Assembly (NCBI GenBank): GCA_024234955.1 | Contig: JACKNK010000002.1 | Span: 248,001-312,000, forward strand | From: Gammaproteobacteria bacterium | GTDB lineage: Bacteria > Pseudomonadota > Gammaproteobacteria > JACKNK01 | Length of the DNA stretch: 64,000 nt | Direction: 5' to 3' | Shown: one piece after another, positions 53,700 through 62,653 of the stretch | Layout of the letters: the number at the start of each line of letters is the position of its first letter | How positions within the stretch are numbered: the stretch's first letter is position 1 | Translations under genes and position numbers: made by a program | Notes under the pieces: generated by a model | What the model saw: the letters and a program-made list of their open reading frames with translations, nothing else | Told to the model about the DNA's origin: nothing | Databases searched by the model: none

Positions 53700-54355
53700 G
53701 GCAGTGGGAGCAATTGCGAGAAGCTTTGAATCGCCGGGAATTCGTCGATGTTGCGCGCCGCCTGTTGGCTGTCGGGTTGGCTCAGCGCAACCGCATGCAA
53801 GCCGTAGCGATGCGCCGATCGGAGTACCGAGAGGCTATCGTCGAAAAGTACCGTGTGATGCGGGTCGAATGGCTCATCAACCCGCATCTTTTCCCAAAAG
53901 ATCGGGTCTTCCTTGGGCACGCCATAGCTGTGTGAGCAGATCATCGCGTCCAGATAGTTGCCGATCTGGGTGTGTTCGAGTTTCAACGACAGGCTCCCCG
54001 GATGGGCATTGGTCACCAGCACTACGCGACGACCGCATGCCCGGACCGCCTCGAGAAACTCGGGAACTGCCGGCATCACCGCAATCAGGTGCTCGACTTC
54101 ACGTTTCAACCCGAGGATGTCCAGTCCCAGTTCCTGGGTCCAGTAATCCAGGCAATACCAGTTCATGGTGCCTTCGACCCGGGTATAGCGTTCATGCATT
54201 TCGCTGTGTGCCTGCGCCAGAGAAATGCCGCGATCTTCGGCATAGCGCTTGGGAACGTGCGTGCGCCAGAAGTGATTGTCGAAATTCAGATCCAGCAGAG
54301 TGCCATCCATATCGAGAAAGACGCTGCGGATGTCATGCCAAGGCAATATGTTCAT
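53693..54355 (-). CDS. yrfG: HAD hydrolase, GMP/IMP nucleotidase (YrfG-like)
   Basis: About 220 residues, started at MNILPWHDIRSVFLDMDGTL. HAD motifs: DMDGTLLDLNFDNHFW (motif I), VLVTNAHPG (II), the Lys in YGVPKEDP (III) and LFDDSLSVL (IV). The specific start and FWRTHVPKRYAE segment match YrfG-type nucleotidases. It is divergent from nudE, as in E. coli. Confidence 0.9.
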   Translation of the reverse strand: MNILPWHDIRSVFLDMDGTLLDLNFDNHFWRTHVPKRYAEDRGISLAQAHSEMHERYTRVEGTMNWYCLDYWTQELGLDILGLKREVEHLIAVMPAVPEFLEAVRACGRRVVLVTNAHPGSLSLKLEHTQIGNYLDAMICSHSYGVPKEDPIFWEKMRVDEPFDPHHTVLFDDSLSVLRSAHRYGLHAVALSQPDSQQAARNIDEFPAIQSFSQLLPLPC

Positions 54356-54445
54356 GCCCGGGATTATGGCGAGGGGCAAATCCCAGGGCCACCGTGCAAG
54401 CGGTATGGATTCCCGCGCTCGAGTCCCCTGCGGTATCGTTACGCG

Positions 54446-55006
54446 ATGTCAGCAAACTCTATCAAGCCGATTGTCTTGAACACCGAAATAATTGCCCGAA
54501 GCCGCCTTTTCCGGATCGAGGCGCTGGACCTTCGATTCAGCAATGGCGTCGAAACGCGCTATGAACGCATCGTGGGATCGGCCCGAGGCGGGGTGCTGAT
54601 CGTTGCCATGCCGGATCCGAAACATGTCTTCCTGGTCCGCGAATACGCTGCCGGGACCGATCGCTACGAATTGGGGTTCCCCAAGGGGCGCATCGAAGGC
54701 GACGAATCCGAAATTGCCGCAGGCGAGCGGGAATTGATGGAGGAGGTCGGGTTCGGCGCGCATCGTCTCGATTACCTCGGTGCCGTGAGTCTGGCGCCCG
54801 GATACATCACGCACATGACGCATCTGGTGCTGGCGCGCGACCTCTATCCTGCCCGCCAGGAAGGGGATGAACCCGAAGACATCGAAGTGATTCGCTGGCC
54901 GCTCTCCGACCTGGATCAACTGCTTGCGCGCGAAGACTTTAGCGAAGCGCGCAGCATCGCGGCCTTGTTCCTGGTGCGGGAACGGCTTGCGAAGGAGTCT
55001 GCGTGA
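54446..55006 (+). CDS. nudE: ADP compounds hydrolase NudE
   Basis: A 186-residue Nudix enzyme started at MSANSIKPIVLNTEIIARS; the longer frame upstream overlaps yrfG and is a shadow. The Nudix box runs from GFPKGRIEGDE to RELMEEVG. NudE hydrolyses ADP-ribose and NADH-type compounds. Its stop overlaps the bioD start (GTGA). Confidence 0.92.
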   Translation: MSANSIKPIVLNTEIIARSRLFRIEALDLRFSNGVETRYERIVGSARGGVLIVAMPDPKHVFLVREYAAGTDRYELGFPKGRIEGDESEIAAGERELMEEVGFGAHRLDYLGAVSLAPGYITHMTHLVLARDLYPARQEGDEPEDIEVIRWPLSDLDQLLAREDFSEARSIAALFLVRERLAKESA

Positions 55007-55689
55007 AGGGCCTGTTCATCACCGGCACCGATACCGACATCGGCAAGACCCGGATCACCGAGGCCCTGATATATGCCTTCGTCTCCCGTGGTGAGCGCGT
55101 CGCCGGTCTGAAGCCGATTGCAGCCGGGTGTCAGCGGACCCCGGTCGGACTGCGTAACGACGATGCCCTGGCGATGATGCGCCAGGCCAATGTCGAACTG
55201 CCCTACGAAACCGTCAACCCATATGCCTTCGAGCCGCCAATCGCCCCGCACATCGCCGCAGCCGAGGCCGGTATCGAGATGGACCCGGATGTCATACAGG
55301 GCGTTGTCCAGGCCGTCGGTGAACAAGCGGATCGCGTGATCGTCGAGGGCGTCGGGGGCTGGCAAGTGCCCATCGACGATTTCGTGAACACCGCCGATCT
55401 CGCCGAGTTGCTCGGCCTGCCGGTAATCATGGTCGTCGGTCTGCGTGTTGGGGCCTTGAATCATGCCCTGCTCACCGCCGAGGCAATCTATGCGCGCGGT
55501 GTGCCCATCGGTGGATGGCTAGTGAATGTGGTCGATCCCGAAATGACACGGATCGACGAAAACATCGAGACCCTGCAACGCCAGATTGCGTTTCCCTATC
55601 TTGGTCGGGTTCCCTGGTTGACCCATCCGAGCGCGGAAGAAATCGCCACCTACCTGGACATCGACGCCATCGGCTCCAATCTTTTCTGA
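55003..55689 (+). CDS. bioD: Dethiobiotin synthetase
   Basis: A 228-residue protein started at GTG (KGLFITGTDTDIGKTRIT), with the deviant P-loop GTDTDIGKT of BioD, VEGVGGWQVPI and the NALLTAEAIY-type middle. It closes the ureido ring of dethiobiotin using ATP and CO2. Other biotin genes are not in this window. Confidence 0.95.
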   Translation: MKGLFITGTDTDIGKTRITEALIYAFVSRGERVAGLKPIAAGCQRTPVGLRNDDALAMMRQANVELPYETVNPYAFEPPIAPHIAAAEAGIEMDPDVIQGVVQAVGEQADRVIVEGVGGWQVPIDDFVNTADLAELLGLPVIMVVGLRVGALNHALLTAEAIYARGVPIGGWLVNVVDPEMTRIDENIETLQRQIAFPYLGRVPWLTHPSAEEIATYLDIDAIGSNLF

Positions 55690-55841
55690 GCTCCGCTCGG
55701 CTTAGCCGTAGAACTTGAAGTGAACTGTGTGAAGCGCGGTTAAGTCTCTGAGTTCTCGGGCATAGTCACGGCCATCCACAAAGCCTGTGGATAAAGTTGT
55801 GGGTAATCTGGAGACGAACCCCGCAAAGCCTTTGCGGGCGC

Positions 55842-55897
55842 GGCCTGATGTCAGATTGGCTACAAATTGGCCGCCCCGATAAACACCAGTTATTTCA
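55842..55897 (+). repeat. 56-bp direct repeat, copy 1
   Basis: About 71% identical to 56326-56381, sharing CAGATTGGCTACAAA and CCAGTT blocks. The copies are 484 bp apart and bracket most of the DnaA-box-like sites. Confidence 0.8.
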
Positions 55898-56325
55898 GTA
55901 TCTTGTGGTTGATAAGCGGTTGTTGATGAATGGTGTCATCGCGTGCAAATGTGATCACATGAGTTTGCAAATAGTTGTGTACAACTGTCTGGCGGGCATG
56001 GCCGGCGAGCGCCACAAAATTGTATTCCGAACTCAATTCACCGCTGCATCGGTCGATCATTTCACGCTGGGTGGGCAAGGATCGGGGGGGGGGCAGGGTC
56101 GGGTCAGGGTCGTAGCAGCGGGAGATGCCCTCCGATTGCGCGAGCCCCAGAGCCGAACCGGATGTGCGCGGATTGGCCTGCCTGCTTGGAACCCGATCGT
56201 GAAGTGGTTTGTTGAAAACCGTGCTAAGTCATTGAGTCATCGTTGGAGCGGGAAGCTGTCCACATGATCTGTGGATAACCTTGTGGACAGGGTTTGAGTA
56301 CCCGCCGCAAACCCGCATGAAATAA

Positions 56326-56381
56326 GGCCGCATGACAGATTGGCTACAAAACGATCATTCCAACAAATGCCAGTTAAATCA
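56326..56381 (+). repeat. 56-bp direct repeat, copy 2
   Basis: Second copy of the repeat at 55842-55897, same orientation and exact length. Confidence 0.8.
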
Positions 56382-56507
56382 ATTAATTGAAGCATATTAA
56401 AAGATTGTGATCTTGGTCCTCTGACACATGTGTCAGTTCATTGCAAGCCAACAAACCCTTGTGAACAACTGAACGCAGCAGGACCCTGACTGGCCAATCT
56501 GGCCCGG

Positions 56508-59036
56508 TCAGGGCAGCGCCGAGTTGGCGCGTTCCAGTCGTTCGCGCAGTTTTTCCTGCTCGGACGTCAGGTTTTTGCTCGACCAGAGATCGTTCAACGC
56601 GATACGTCGCAACAGGGTCGCGGCGTCCATGTTGACCTCGTCGGCCAGGCGGTCGTACCAAATCGCACGAAGACCGTCGGGGTAGCGATGCATGCTCATC
56701 AGCTGACTGTTGTGCCCGTCGGCCATCTCGATGGCGGGGATGAGCAGCGATTCGAGTTGTTTATGGTCACCGATCAGTTGCGCGACTTCGCCGCGACGTG
56801 CCGGGGCGTAGGCGGTAGCGGCAATCAGCACGGCCAGTTGATCTGCGTCGAGCGCCGCATTCTCCTGCAAGGCCAGATCAAGGTGCGTGTCTATGATGAT
56901 GTCGGGGTCGCCACCAGCGAGGGCCATCTGGCTCGCTTGCAATCGGGACTCTGCCGCTTTGGATGTATTGCCTAATGACGAATAGGCTAGAGTGATGCCT
57001 CGCAAACTGCGGGCAAGACCGATGGGGTCGGAATACTTATCCCAACGTCCTTGGGTTTCCATAAAGATATTTAGGGCATCAACAAGGTCAGCACGCGCCA
57101 GAGCAAGCCAACCGCGCAGCTCCAGTAAAAGCGCGTGGTCACGACCACCCATCTTGAAGTAGCCGCTTAGATGGACTTGTGCCATACCAAGTTCACCCAG
57201 CTCTATTGCCGCCTTCGCAAGCTTTAAATGGGCCTGCGGCATCTCGTCGGTGAAGTTGTTGGCATCGGCAATCTCGATGGCCTTCCTGGCCTGATCCAGG
57301 GCTCCCGACCAGTTCCGGACGCGTAGCAGCAAATCAGTGAGTTTCAGCGTTTCATTGACCAGTTCGCGCAAGCTTTTCTTGTCCTGGAAGCCGGCAATGG
57401 CCGCCTCGCGATGACTGGTGGCCGACTCAAACTCCAGCAGATATTCATCGACTTCGGCGCGTAGCGATGCGAATCGCGCCGCACCCACTGCGTCATTTCG
57501 GTCGATCTGAGTCTCGATCCGTTGCAGGTCTTCGAGCGCGATGTCGGCGCGGCCTTCGGAGAGCAAGCCGCGAATCTGTTCGACCCGCTGTTTTTCCTCC
57601 TCGCTGGCGGGCCGAACGACGCTTTCCCGCTCGCCCGGCGGCATGGCGTCGGGTTCCGGGGCCTCGCTGTCGCTGATGGGCTCGCTGGCCTCCGACAAGT
57701 CCTCCTCCGGTTTTGCGACCCGCCCGAAACGCAGGTACGGCGAGAGATCGCGACCGCTGCCAAACGGTCTTGCCAGGGCCGGCTGATCGTTGTCGGGGAG
57801 CAGGCAGAGGCTGACCAGTTCCTGCATGCTCAGATCGCCTTCCTGGCGAAACTCGGGCATCGGGTCTTCCGGTTCCGGCGCGTCCTGAACGCCGCTGACC
57901 CGGTCGATAAACCAATCCTGGTAACGAATCAGCAGATCGGGGTCGCTGGCGCGGGCGCAGTGACGCACGAATTCGCGCGAAGAACGGCCAAGCAACAGCA
58001 TGAATGCGACCCGCTCCGGGTTCAGGTGCAGCGTGCTGCCGAGCATCCGGGCATTGGCCGCCGCCTTGTCCCATTCGGTGATGAACTGGTTCAGGAAGCG
58101 TTTGATTTCCCGCAGGTTCTGGCCGCAAGTGCGGCGAATCGCCTCATGCCAGCGCGGGTCCTGTCCGAGTGCCTCATCGATGGCGCTTTGCCGCAGGCAC
58201 CCGGCCACGTAGTCGTCGAATTGGTCGCGACTGACTTCGGGCACATGCAGCGGCACCTGAATGATCTTGCGCAGGTAATTTCGGCCCCAGTCCCCATCCA
58301 GCTTTTGATCTTCGCTGCCTTTGAGTTCGCGGCTGTAGAGGGCATGAATGGCGCGCGAGAGTTCGGTTTCGGCAATGCCCATCACCGTGATCACCCCCTG
58401 ACGGTTGAGCACCATCTTCAGGGCCTCGAGTACGGCCGCCGCCGGTTCCGGCGTGCAGCGGTCGAGATCGTCGATGAACAGCACCAGGGTGGGGTTCCCC
58501 CCTCGACTGTCTTCCAGGGCCGGGAACAGGGTGTCCAGGGTCTGTTCGAAGTCGTGCAGCATGCTTGGCGACCAGGGTTCCTTGCCGATCGCGGCGATCA
58601 ACTCCTCCCCCCATTTGCCGCCGATATTTCGCCACAGCAGCTTTGCCAACCAGCCTTGCAAGGCCCCGCGCTTGCGCTTCAGCTCCGCACGCAAGGACGG
58701 GTGCTTCTTGATCTGCCGCACGAGCTCCAGCGCCAGTCCTTTCCAGACCTCCTCGCGGCTGCGATATTTCCACGGGTTGAACCACACGGTGGGTACGGGC
58801 GGGTCGCCGTGCTCCAGGCGTCGCTGAAGCTTGCGCATGATGGTGCTTTTGCCTTGGCCCCAGGGGGCGAAGACACCGATCGTGAGCGGCGCGTTGTGAC
58901 GGGAGGCAATCAGACGGACGGCCAGGTCATCCACGAACAGGTCGAAACCGAGTGGGTCGTTGTCCGCATGAATGGCCGGATTGTCTCCCAGTACGGCAAA
59001 GCCGAAATGCGCGTTGTCGTTGGAGGGGGCTTGCAT
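56508..59036 (-). CDS. KAP-family P-loop NTPase
   Basis: The 842-residue protein has the KAP Walker A motif GVFAPWGQGKSTIMRK (about residues 49-64), NPWKYRSREEVWKGL, and the Walker B motif VLFIDDLDRCTPEPA. After about residue 480 comes a helical region with repeat-like pairs (LAKAAIELGELGMAQVHLSG) resembling TPR-type repeats. KAP NTPases are often linked to defence or membrane complexes; the usual membrane helices in the insert are not obvious here. It stands alone. Confidence 0.85.
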   Translation of the reverse strand: MQAPSNDNAHFGFAVLGDNPAIHADNDPLGFDLFVDDLAVRLIASRHNAPLTIGVFAPWGQGKSTIMRKLQRRLEHGDPPVPTVWFNPWKYRSREEVWKGLALELVRQIKKHPSLRAELKRKRGALQGWLAKLLWRNIGGKWGEELIAAIGKEPWSPSMLHDFEQTLDTLFPALEDSRGGNPTLVLFIDDLDRCTPEPAAAVLEALKMVLNRQGVITVMGIAETELSRAIHALYSRELKGSEDQKLDGDWGRNYLRKIIQVPLHVPEVSRDQFDDYVAGCLRQSAIDEALGQDPRWHEAIRRTCGQNLREIKRFLNQFITEWDKAAANARMLGSTLHLNPERVAFMLLLGRSSREFVRHCARASDPDLLIRYQDWFIDRVSGVQDAPEPEDPMPEFRQEGDLSMQELVSLCLLPDNDQPALARPFGSGRDLSPYLRFGRVAKPEEDLSEASEPISDSEAPEPDAMPPGERESVVRPASEEEKQRVEQIRGLLSEGRADIALEDLQRIETQIDRNDAVGAARFASLRAEVDEYLLEFESATSHREAAIAGFQDKKSLRELVNETLKLTDLLLRVRNWSGALDQARKAIEIADANNFTDEMPQAHLKLAKAAIELGELGMAQVHLSGYFKMGGRDHALLLELRGWLALARADLVDALNIFMETQGRWDKYSDPIGLARSLRGITLAYSSLGNTSKAAESRLQASQMALAGGDPDIIIDTHLDLALQENAALDADQLAVLIAATAYAPARRGEVAQLIGDHKQLESLLIPAIEMADGHNSQLMSMHRYPDGLRAIWYDRLADEVNMDAATLLRRIALNDLWSSKNLTSEQEKLRERLERANSALP

Positions 59037-59173
59037 GGCGCGAGGTCCATCGCTTCGGGTAACGGGCTTAAGCGTAGCGCACCGAATGCGGGAAGTCGGC
59101 GCGGGCCGGTGGCCTGACGGCGAGGCTTCAATGATAATGCGGCGACCTCAACCCGAGCCCGGCGGAGCCATCC

Positions 59174-59434
59174 ATGTCCGATCAAGTCAGTGCCGATATT
59201 TTCGAGATCCTTCTCAGTCATGCCGAGAACAAGCCGGAGAGCATGGATGCCGGGACGGTATTGAGCGAGGCTGGCATCGATTCGTTGGCCCTGGTCGAGA
59301 TCATCTTCGACCTTGAAGAGAAGTTCGACATCACCATCCCCAATCCCGACGAGATCGAGGGCATGGACACGGCATTCGAGACGGCGGGCGATGTCGTCAA
59401 GGCGGTCAAGACCCTGCTCGACGAAAAAGGGTGA
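59174..59434 (+). CDS. Acyl carrier protein
   Basis: An 86-residue acyl carrier protein with the phosphopantetheine site GIDSLALVEIIFDLE (Ser at about residue 38). It is not necessarily the main AcpP, since it is paired directly with a ketosynthase (TGATG overlap) and lacks fabD/fabG neighbours. It may serve a special lipid or secondary pathway. Confidence 0.9.
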   Translation: MSDQVSADIFEILLSHAENKPESMDAGTVLSEAGIDSLALVEIIFDLEEKFDITIPNPDEIEGMDTAFETAGDVVKAVKTLLDEKG

Positions 59435-60651
59435 TGCCCATGAATCGCGTCGTCATCACCGGTCTGGGCGTGGTGTCGGCGCTGGGACGCAACGTCGCCG
59501 AGTTCCGCGACGGTCTGCTTGCCGGTCGCTGTGCGATCGGGCCGATTACCCAGTTCGATACCAGCGATCACCAGGTCAGGATCGGTGCCGAAGTCCCGGA
59601 TTACGTCCCGGAAGAACACTTCGACAAGAATCAGCTCGCACAGATCGATCGATTCGCCCAATTCGCGCTGCTGGCGACGCGCGAGGCGGTTTCCGATGCC
59701 GGGCTGAGTTTCGAGGGTGAACTGGCCGAGCGCACCGCCGTCGTTCACGGTACCGGCATCGGTGGGCAGAGCACCCAGGACGAGAACTACCACAAGCTTT
59801 ACGCCGAGGGCGGCAAGCGGGTCCATCCGTTCACGATCCCGAAGCTGATGCCGAACGCCGGTTGCAGTCAGATCACGATGGAATTCGGCATCAAGGGCCC
59901 GGCGTTCACTACCGCAACGGCCTGTTCTTCGTCCGGCCATGCGATCGGCCTGGCGATGATGTTGCTGCGCCAGGGAATGGCCGATGTCGCGGTGACCGGT
60001 GGCGCGGAGGCCTGCCTGACTCACGGCACCATGCGCGGTTGGGAGGCGCTTCGGGTCGCGTCCAAGGACACCTGCAGCCCGTTCTCCAACAAACGTGGCG
60101 GCATGGTCGTCGGGGAAGGCGCCGCAACCCTGATTCTGGAAACCCTGGAACACGCCCAGGCGCGTGGCGCGAAGATTTATGCTGAGCTGCTCGGCTTCGG
60201 CATGAGCGCGGACGCCGGCAATATCGTGCAGCCGTCCATGGACGGTGCCGTTCGCGCCATTCGCAACTGCCTGAAGGACGCCGGGCTGGCGACCTCGGAC
60301 GTGCAATACATCAACGCCCACGGCACCGGCACGCCGCAGAACGACCCGACCGAGACGGCGGCCATTCGCACCGTCTTTGCCGAACTTGCCGACGGTCTTG
60401 CGGTGTCCTCCACCAAGTCCATGCACGGCCATGTGCTGGGCGGCGCTGCGGCGGTCGAAGCGGTCGCCACCGTGCTGGCCCTGAACGCGCAGATCGCCCC
60501 GCCCACGGCCAATTTCACCGAGCCCGATCCGAAGTGCGATCTGGACTACGTACCCAATACCCCGCGTCCAATGGCGATCAAGAATGCGATCTCCAACTCC
60601 TTCGCGTTCGGTGGCTTGAACACCGTGCTCGCTTTCGGTCGGGCGCCCTGA
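59434..60651 (+). CDS. Beta-ketoacyl-ACP synthase II-like (FabF)
   Basis: About 405 residues from MPMNRVVITGLGVVSALGRN; ATG 59440 is the other possible start. The catalytic Cys is in TATACSSSGHA and the two His in NAHGTGTPQND and MHGHVLGGAAA. It elongates acyl chains on the acyl carrier protein encoded just upstream. Sequence details such as VKIGA-type start match the FabF group, but the isolated pair leaves the pathway open. Confidence 0.93.
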   Translation: MPMNRVVITGLGVVSALGRNVAEFRDGLLAGRCAIGPITQFDTSDHQVRIGAEVPDYVPEEHFDKNQLAQIDRFAQFALLATREAVSDAGLSFEGELAERTAVVHGTGIGGQSTQDENYHKLYAEGGKRVHPFTIPKLMPNAGCSQITMEFGIKGPAFTTATACSSSGHAIGLAMMLLRQGMADVAVTGGAEACLTHGTMRGWEALRVASKDTCSPFSNKRGGMVVGEGAATLILETLEHAQARGAKIYAELLGFGMSADAGNIVQPSMDGAVRAIRNCLKDAGLATSDVQYINAHGTGTPQNDPTETAAIRTVFAELADGLAVSSTKSMHGHVLGGAAAVEAVATVLALNAQIAPPTANFTEPDPKCDLDYVPNTPRPMAIKNAISNSFAFGGLNTVLAFGRAP

Positions 60652-60779
60652 TTTCCTAGCTCCGAGCCAATCGCGGTCACTGCACTATACGAGGTTGAGG
60701 CTGGATCGGGTGATGGTGGTGGATGTCGTCGGTTTGGGTGGCGTGGCGACGCACTTGGGCAATGTTGGTGACCTTGGTG

Positions 60780-62303
60780 TCAGTCCGGCTCTGCCTTCGT
60801 CGAAGGGGCGCCGGGACGCGTCTTGTTGAATGCGGTGATCACGACTTTATAGCGCGCCGCAGGCTCGGCACTGCGCCAGCTGAACTGGTGCCCGCTTGTC
60901 ATTTCGGTCATCACCGGGTCGCGGCCATCCTTGCGAATGATCTCGACGCGATAACGGACGCCGGTGGGTGTTGTGAGTGGCGCCCAATCGACGTTGAGGG
61001 TTTTGTTTTCGGCGTTATCGGGTCGCGTCAGCGAGATTTGATTCTCGTCCACGGCTCCGGGTAGCTCCCAACGCGGGAACTTGGCGTCCTTGATCGCCGG
61101 CCCACCCTTGGCGAACTTCAACTTGACCGTGACGTCGCCGTCCGCACGCGCGTTGTCGAGATTTCCGGCGAGATCGTTGCCAAATTGGGTTTGCCAACGG
61201 TGGCGACCGGCGGTGTCGGTTCCGGGCACGGCGGCGAAGGTCGCTCTATCTACGTAACTGCCTTTAGGGTTGTAGATGTCCGCCTCGACCAGCGCCTTGC
61301 CGACATCGAAACCGGGAAATCCGATATCGAAGCGTGCGGGCATCTCCGCGAACAGCGTGATCAGATGGTTGTCAACGAGCGTCTCGACCGTGGGTGACAG
61401 CGTCGGCTTCGCGGATCCGCTGTCAGGCGGGTAGTACACCGAGCTGGTCTCGGCAATGTGTACGATGGGTTCGGCGTTATCAGTGGCTTTGATCCGCACC
61501 CCGAGTTGAACGAGGCGCGCGTTGGCGTCGTTTGCCCCGGCTTTAGTGGCGTCCCACGCGGCGCTCACGCTGTTCGCCTGCTTTGAGATCGACGGCACGC
61601 CCATGTCTTTCCAGGCCTGGGTGCCGGCGCCATCCGTGGTGCGGGCAACCATGTTGATTTCGCGATAAGCGCCGAGGAGAGAGGGGTCACTTAAGGTGAG
61701 CTTGGCTAGGCCGCCATCGGTCAGAATAGGGCTGTCGTTGGTGATGCCCCCGCCGGACGCGGCTTCTCTCCCACTGTTGGAACTGGTGCCGATTTCGGCG
61801 ATCAGGATGCGCTCCGCACGGACCGCGATGTCGTCGAAAATCGCGCGGGCCTCGTGTTCGGTGACCGCTCCGTTCATGTGCATCTGACAAAGCGCGTAGA
61901 GCAGATCCTGTTCGTACTGGATGCCTTTGGCTTTTTCAAGCTTGATCAGCGATGTGCTCAACGACGAAAGCAGGCTGGCTTGGGCGCTGGCCTGTTTTTC
62001 GGTTTCGGTCTTCTTAAGTGTCGCCTCCGCAGCTAGCTGGAACGCCCGACTGAGTTCTTCGCCGACAGCGGGTGAGGGTTCCGCGCAGACCCGCAGATGC
62101 GCCTTGTTGGACAACTTGAACATCACCATGCGGCGACTCGCGGTCAGTGACCCCGTGCCGAAATCTCTTTCCTGCAGGAAATTACCGTTCTGGTAATCCG
62201 AAATGTTGGGCTGCTCAAGCGGTGGGGTGACGAGTGAGCACCCGGAGAGCGTGAGGCAAAAGAGCGAGAGAACGACGCTGGACTGACGTGGGCGCGAAAG
62301 CAT
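60780..62303 (-). CDS. Large lipoprotein, unknown
   Basis: A 507-residue protein with a lipoprotein signal (LSLFCLTLSGCSLV, Cys at 22). The middle is helical (KKTETEKQASAQASLLSSLS). The C-terminal about 90 residues look like a fibronectin-III-type domain (VDWAPLTTPTGVRYRVEI, then YKVVITAFNKT). No known family is recognised. It is monocistronic and convergent with the ketosynthase gene. Confidence 0.75.
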   Translation of the reverse strand: MLSRPRQSSVVLSLFCLTLSGCSLVTPPLEQPNISDYQNGNFLQERDFGTGSLTASRRMVMFKLSNKAHLRVCAEPSPAVGEELSRAFQLAAEATLKKTETEKQASAQASLLSSLSTSLIKLEKAKGIQYEQDLLYALCQMHMNGAVTEHEARAIFDDIAVRAERILIAEIGTSSNSGREAASGGGITNDSPILTDGGLAKLTLSDPSLLGAYREINMVARTTDGAGTQAWKDMGVPSISKQANSVSAAWDATKAGANDANARLVQLGVRIKATDNAEPIVHIAETSSVYYPPDSGSAKPTLSPTVETLVDNHLITLFAEMPARFDIGFPGFDVGKALVEADIYNPKGSYVDRATFAAVPGTDTAGRHRWQTQFGNDLAGNLDNARADGDVTVKLKFAKGGPAIKDAKFPRWELPGAVDENQISLTRPDNAENKTLNVDWAPLTTPTGVRYRVEIIRKDGRDPVMTEMTSGHQFSWRSAEPAARYKVVITAFNKTRPGAPSTKAEPD

Positions 62304-62437
62304 GATCCATCCCCTGTACGGTCGAAGTTTGACTGGCCGGGTTGTATTGCCGCATGACGGTCATGCGTAGTCGACGAGGCCCATCGGGGCTATCGGGGAT
62401 GCTTCGTTAGGGGCGCGAGACGATGACTGGATAGCGA

Positions 62438-62507
62438 GGTAGGGCGGAACCCGAAGGGCTTCCGCCACCGGCGCGGAAATGGCGGAACCCCTTCGGGTTC
62501 CACCCTG
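62438..62507. repeat. Dispersed inverted repeat, GTAGGGCGGAACCC family
   Basis: Arms GGTAGGGCGGAACCCGAAGG and CCCCTTCGGGTTCCACCCTG form an imperfect hairpin. The left arm is identical to that at 35158. Confidence 0.8.
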
Positions 62508-62604
62508 CGTCTCTGCCATGGCACGAGCGCGCAAACCATCGCGTATCCGGGCATCCCGCTGCTTTTCCCATTGCCGTTGATGTTCCCGCCAATTGGCGAT
62601 GAAC

Positions 62605-62633
62605 AAAAAAACGGCCCCCGAGGGAGCCGTTTT
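62605..62633 (-). terminator. Terminator of htpX
   Basis: On the minus strand a hairpin with arms AAACGGC/GCCGTTT and extra inner pairs is followed by a T run. It is 21 bp after the htpX stop. Confidence 0.85.
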
Positions 62634-62653
62634 CAGGACAGGTTCGATCCCGA

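Larger units (their letters stand above)
55690..56507. other. Gene-free 0.8-kb stretch with DnaA-box-like sites
   Basis: No convincing gene is seen. Perfect matches to the DnaA box (TGTGGATAA) are at 55786-55794 and 56270-56278. Near matches are TGTGGGTAA (55798-55806), TGTCCACA (56257-56264) and TTGTGGACA (56281-56289). A 56-bp direct repeat (55842-55897 and 56326-56381) flanks the central part. It could be an origin region or a DnaA-titration site; gene context does not decide. Confidence 0.5.

Noticed and set aside
53972..54445. Long frame upstream of nudE
   Set aside because: It is antisense to yrfG and shows no protein features.
55797..56267. A 156-residue open frame in the DnaA-box region
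   Set aside because: Its composition is irregular, no ribosome site or family is seen, and it spans repeats and DnaA-box-like sites.
57522..59117. 531-residue antisense frame over the KAP gene
   Set aside because: The KAP frame carries Walker motifs; the antisense frame has none.
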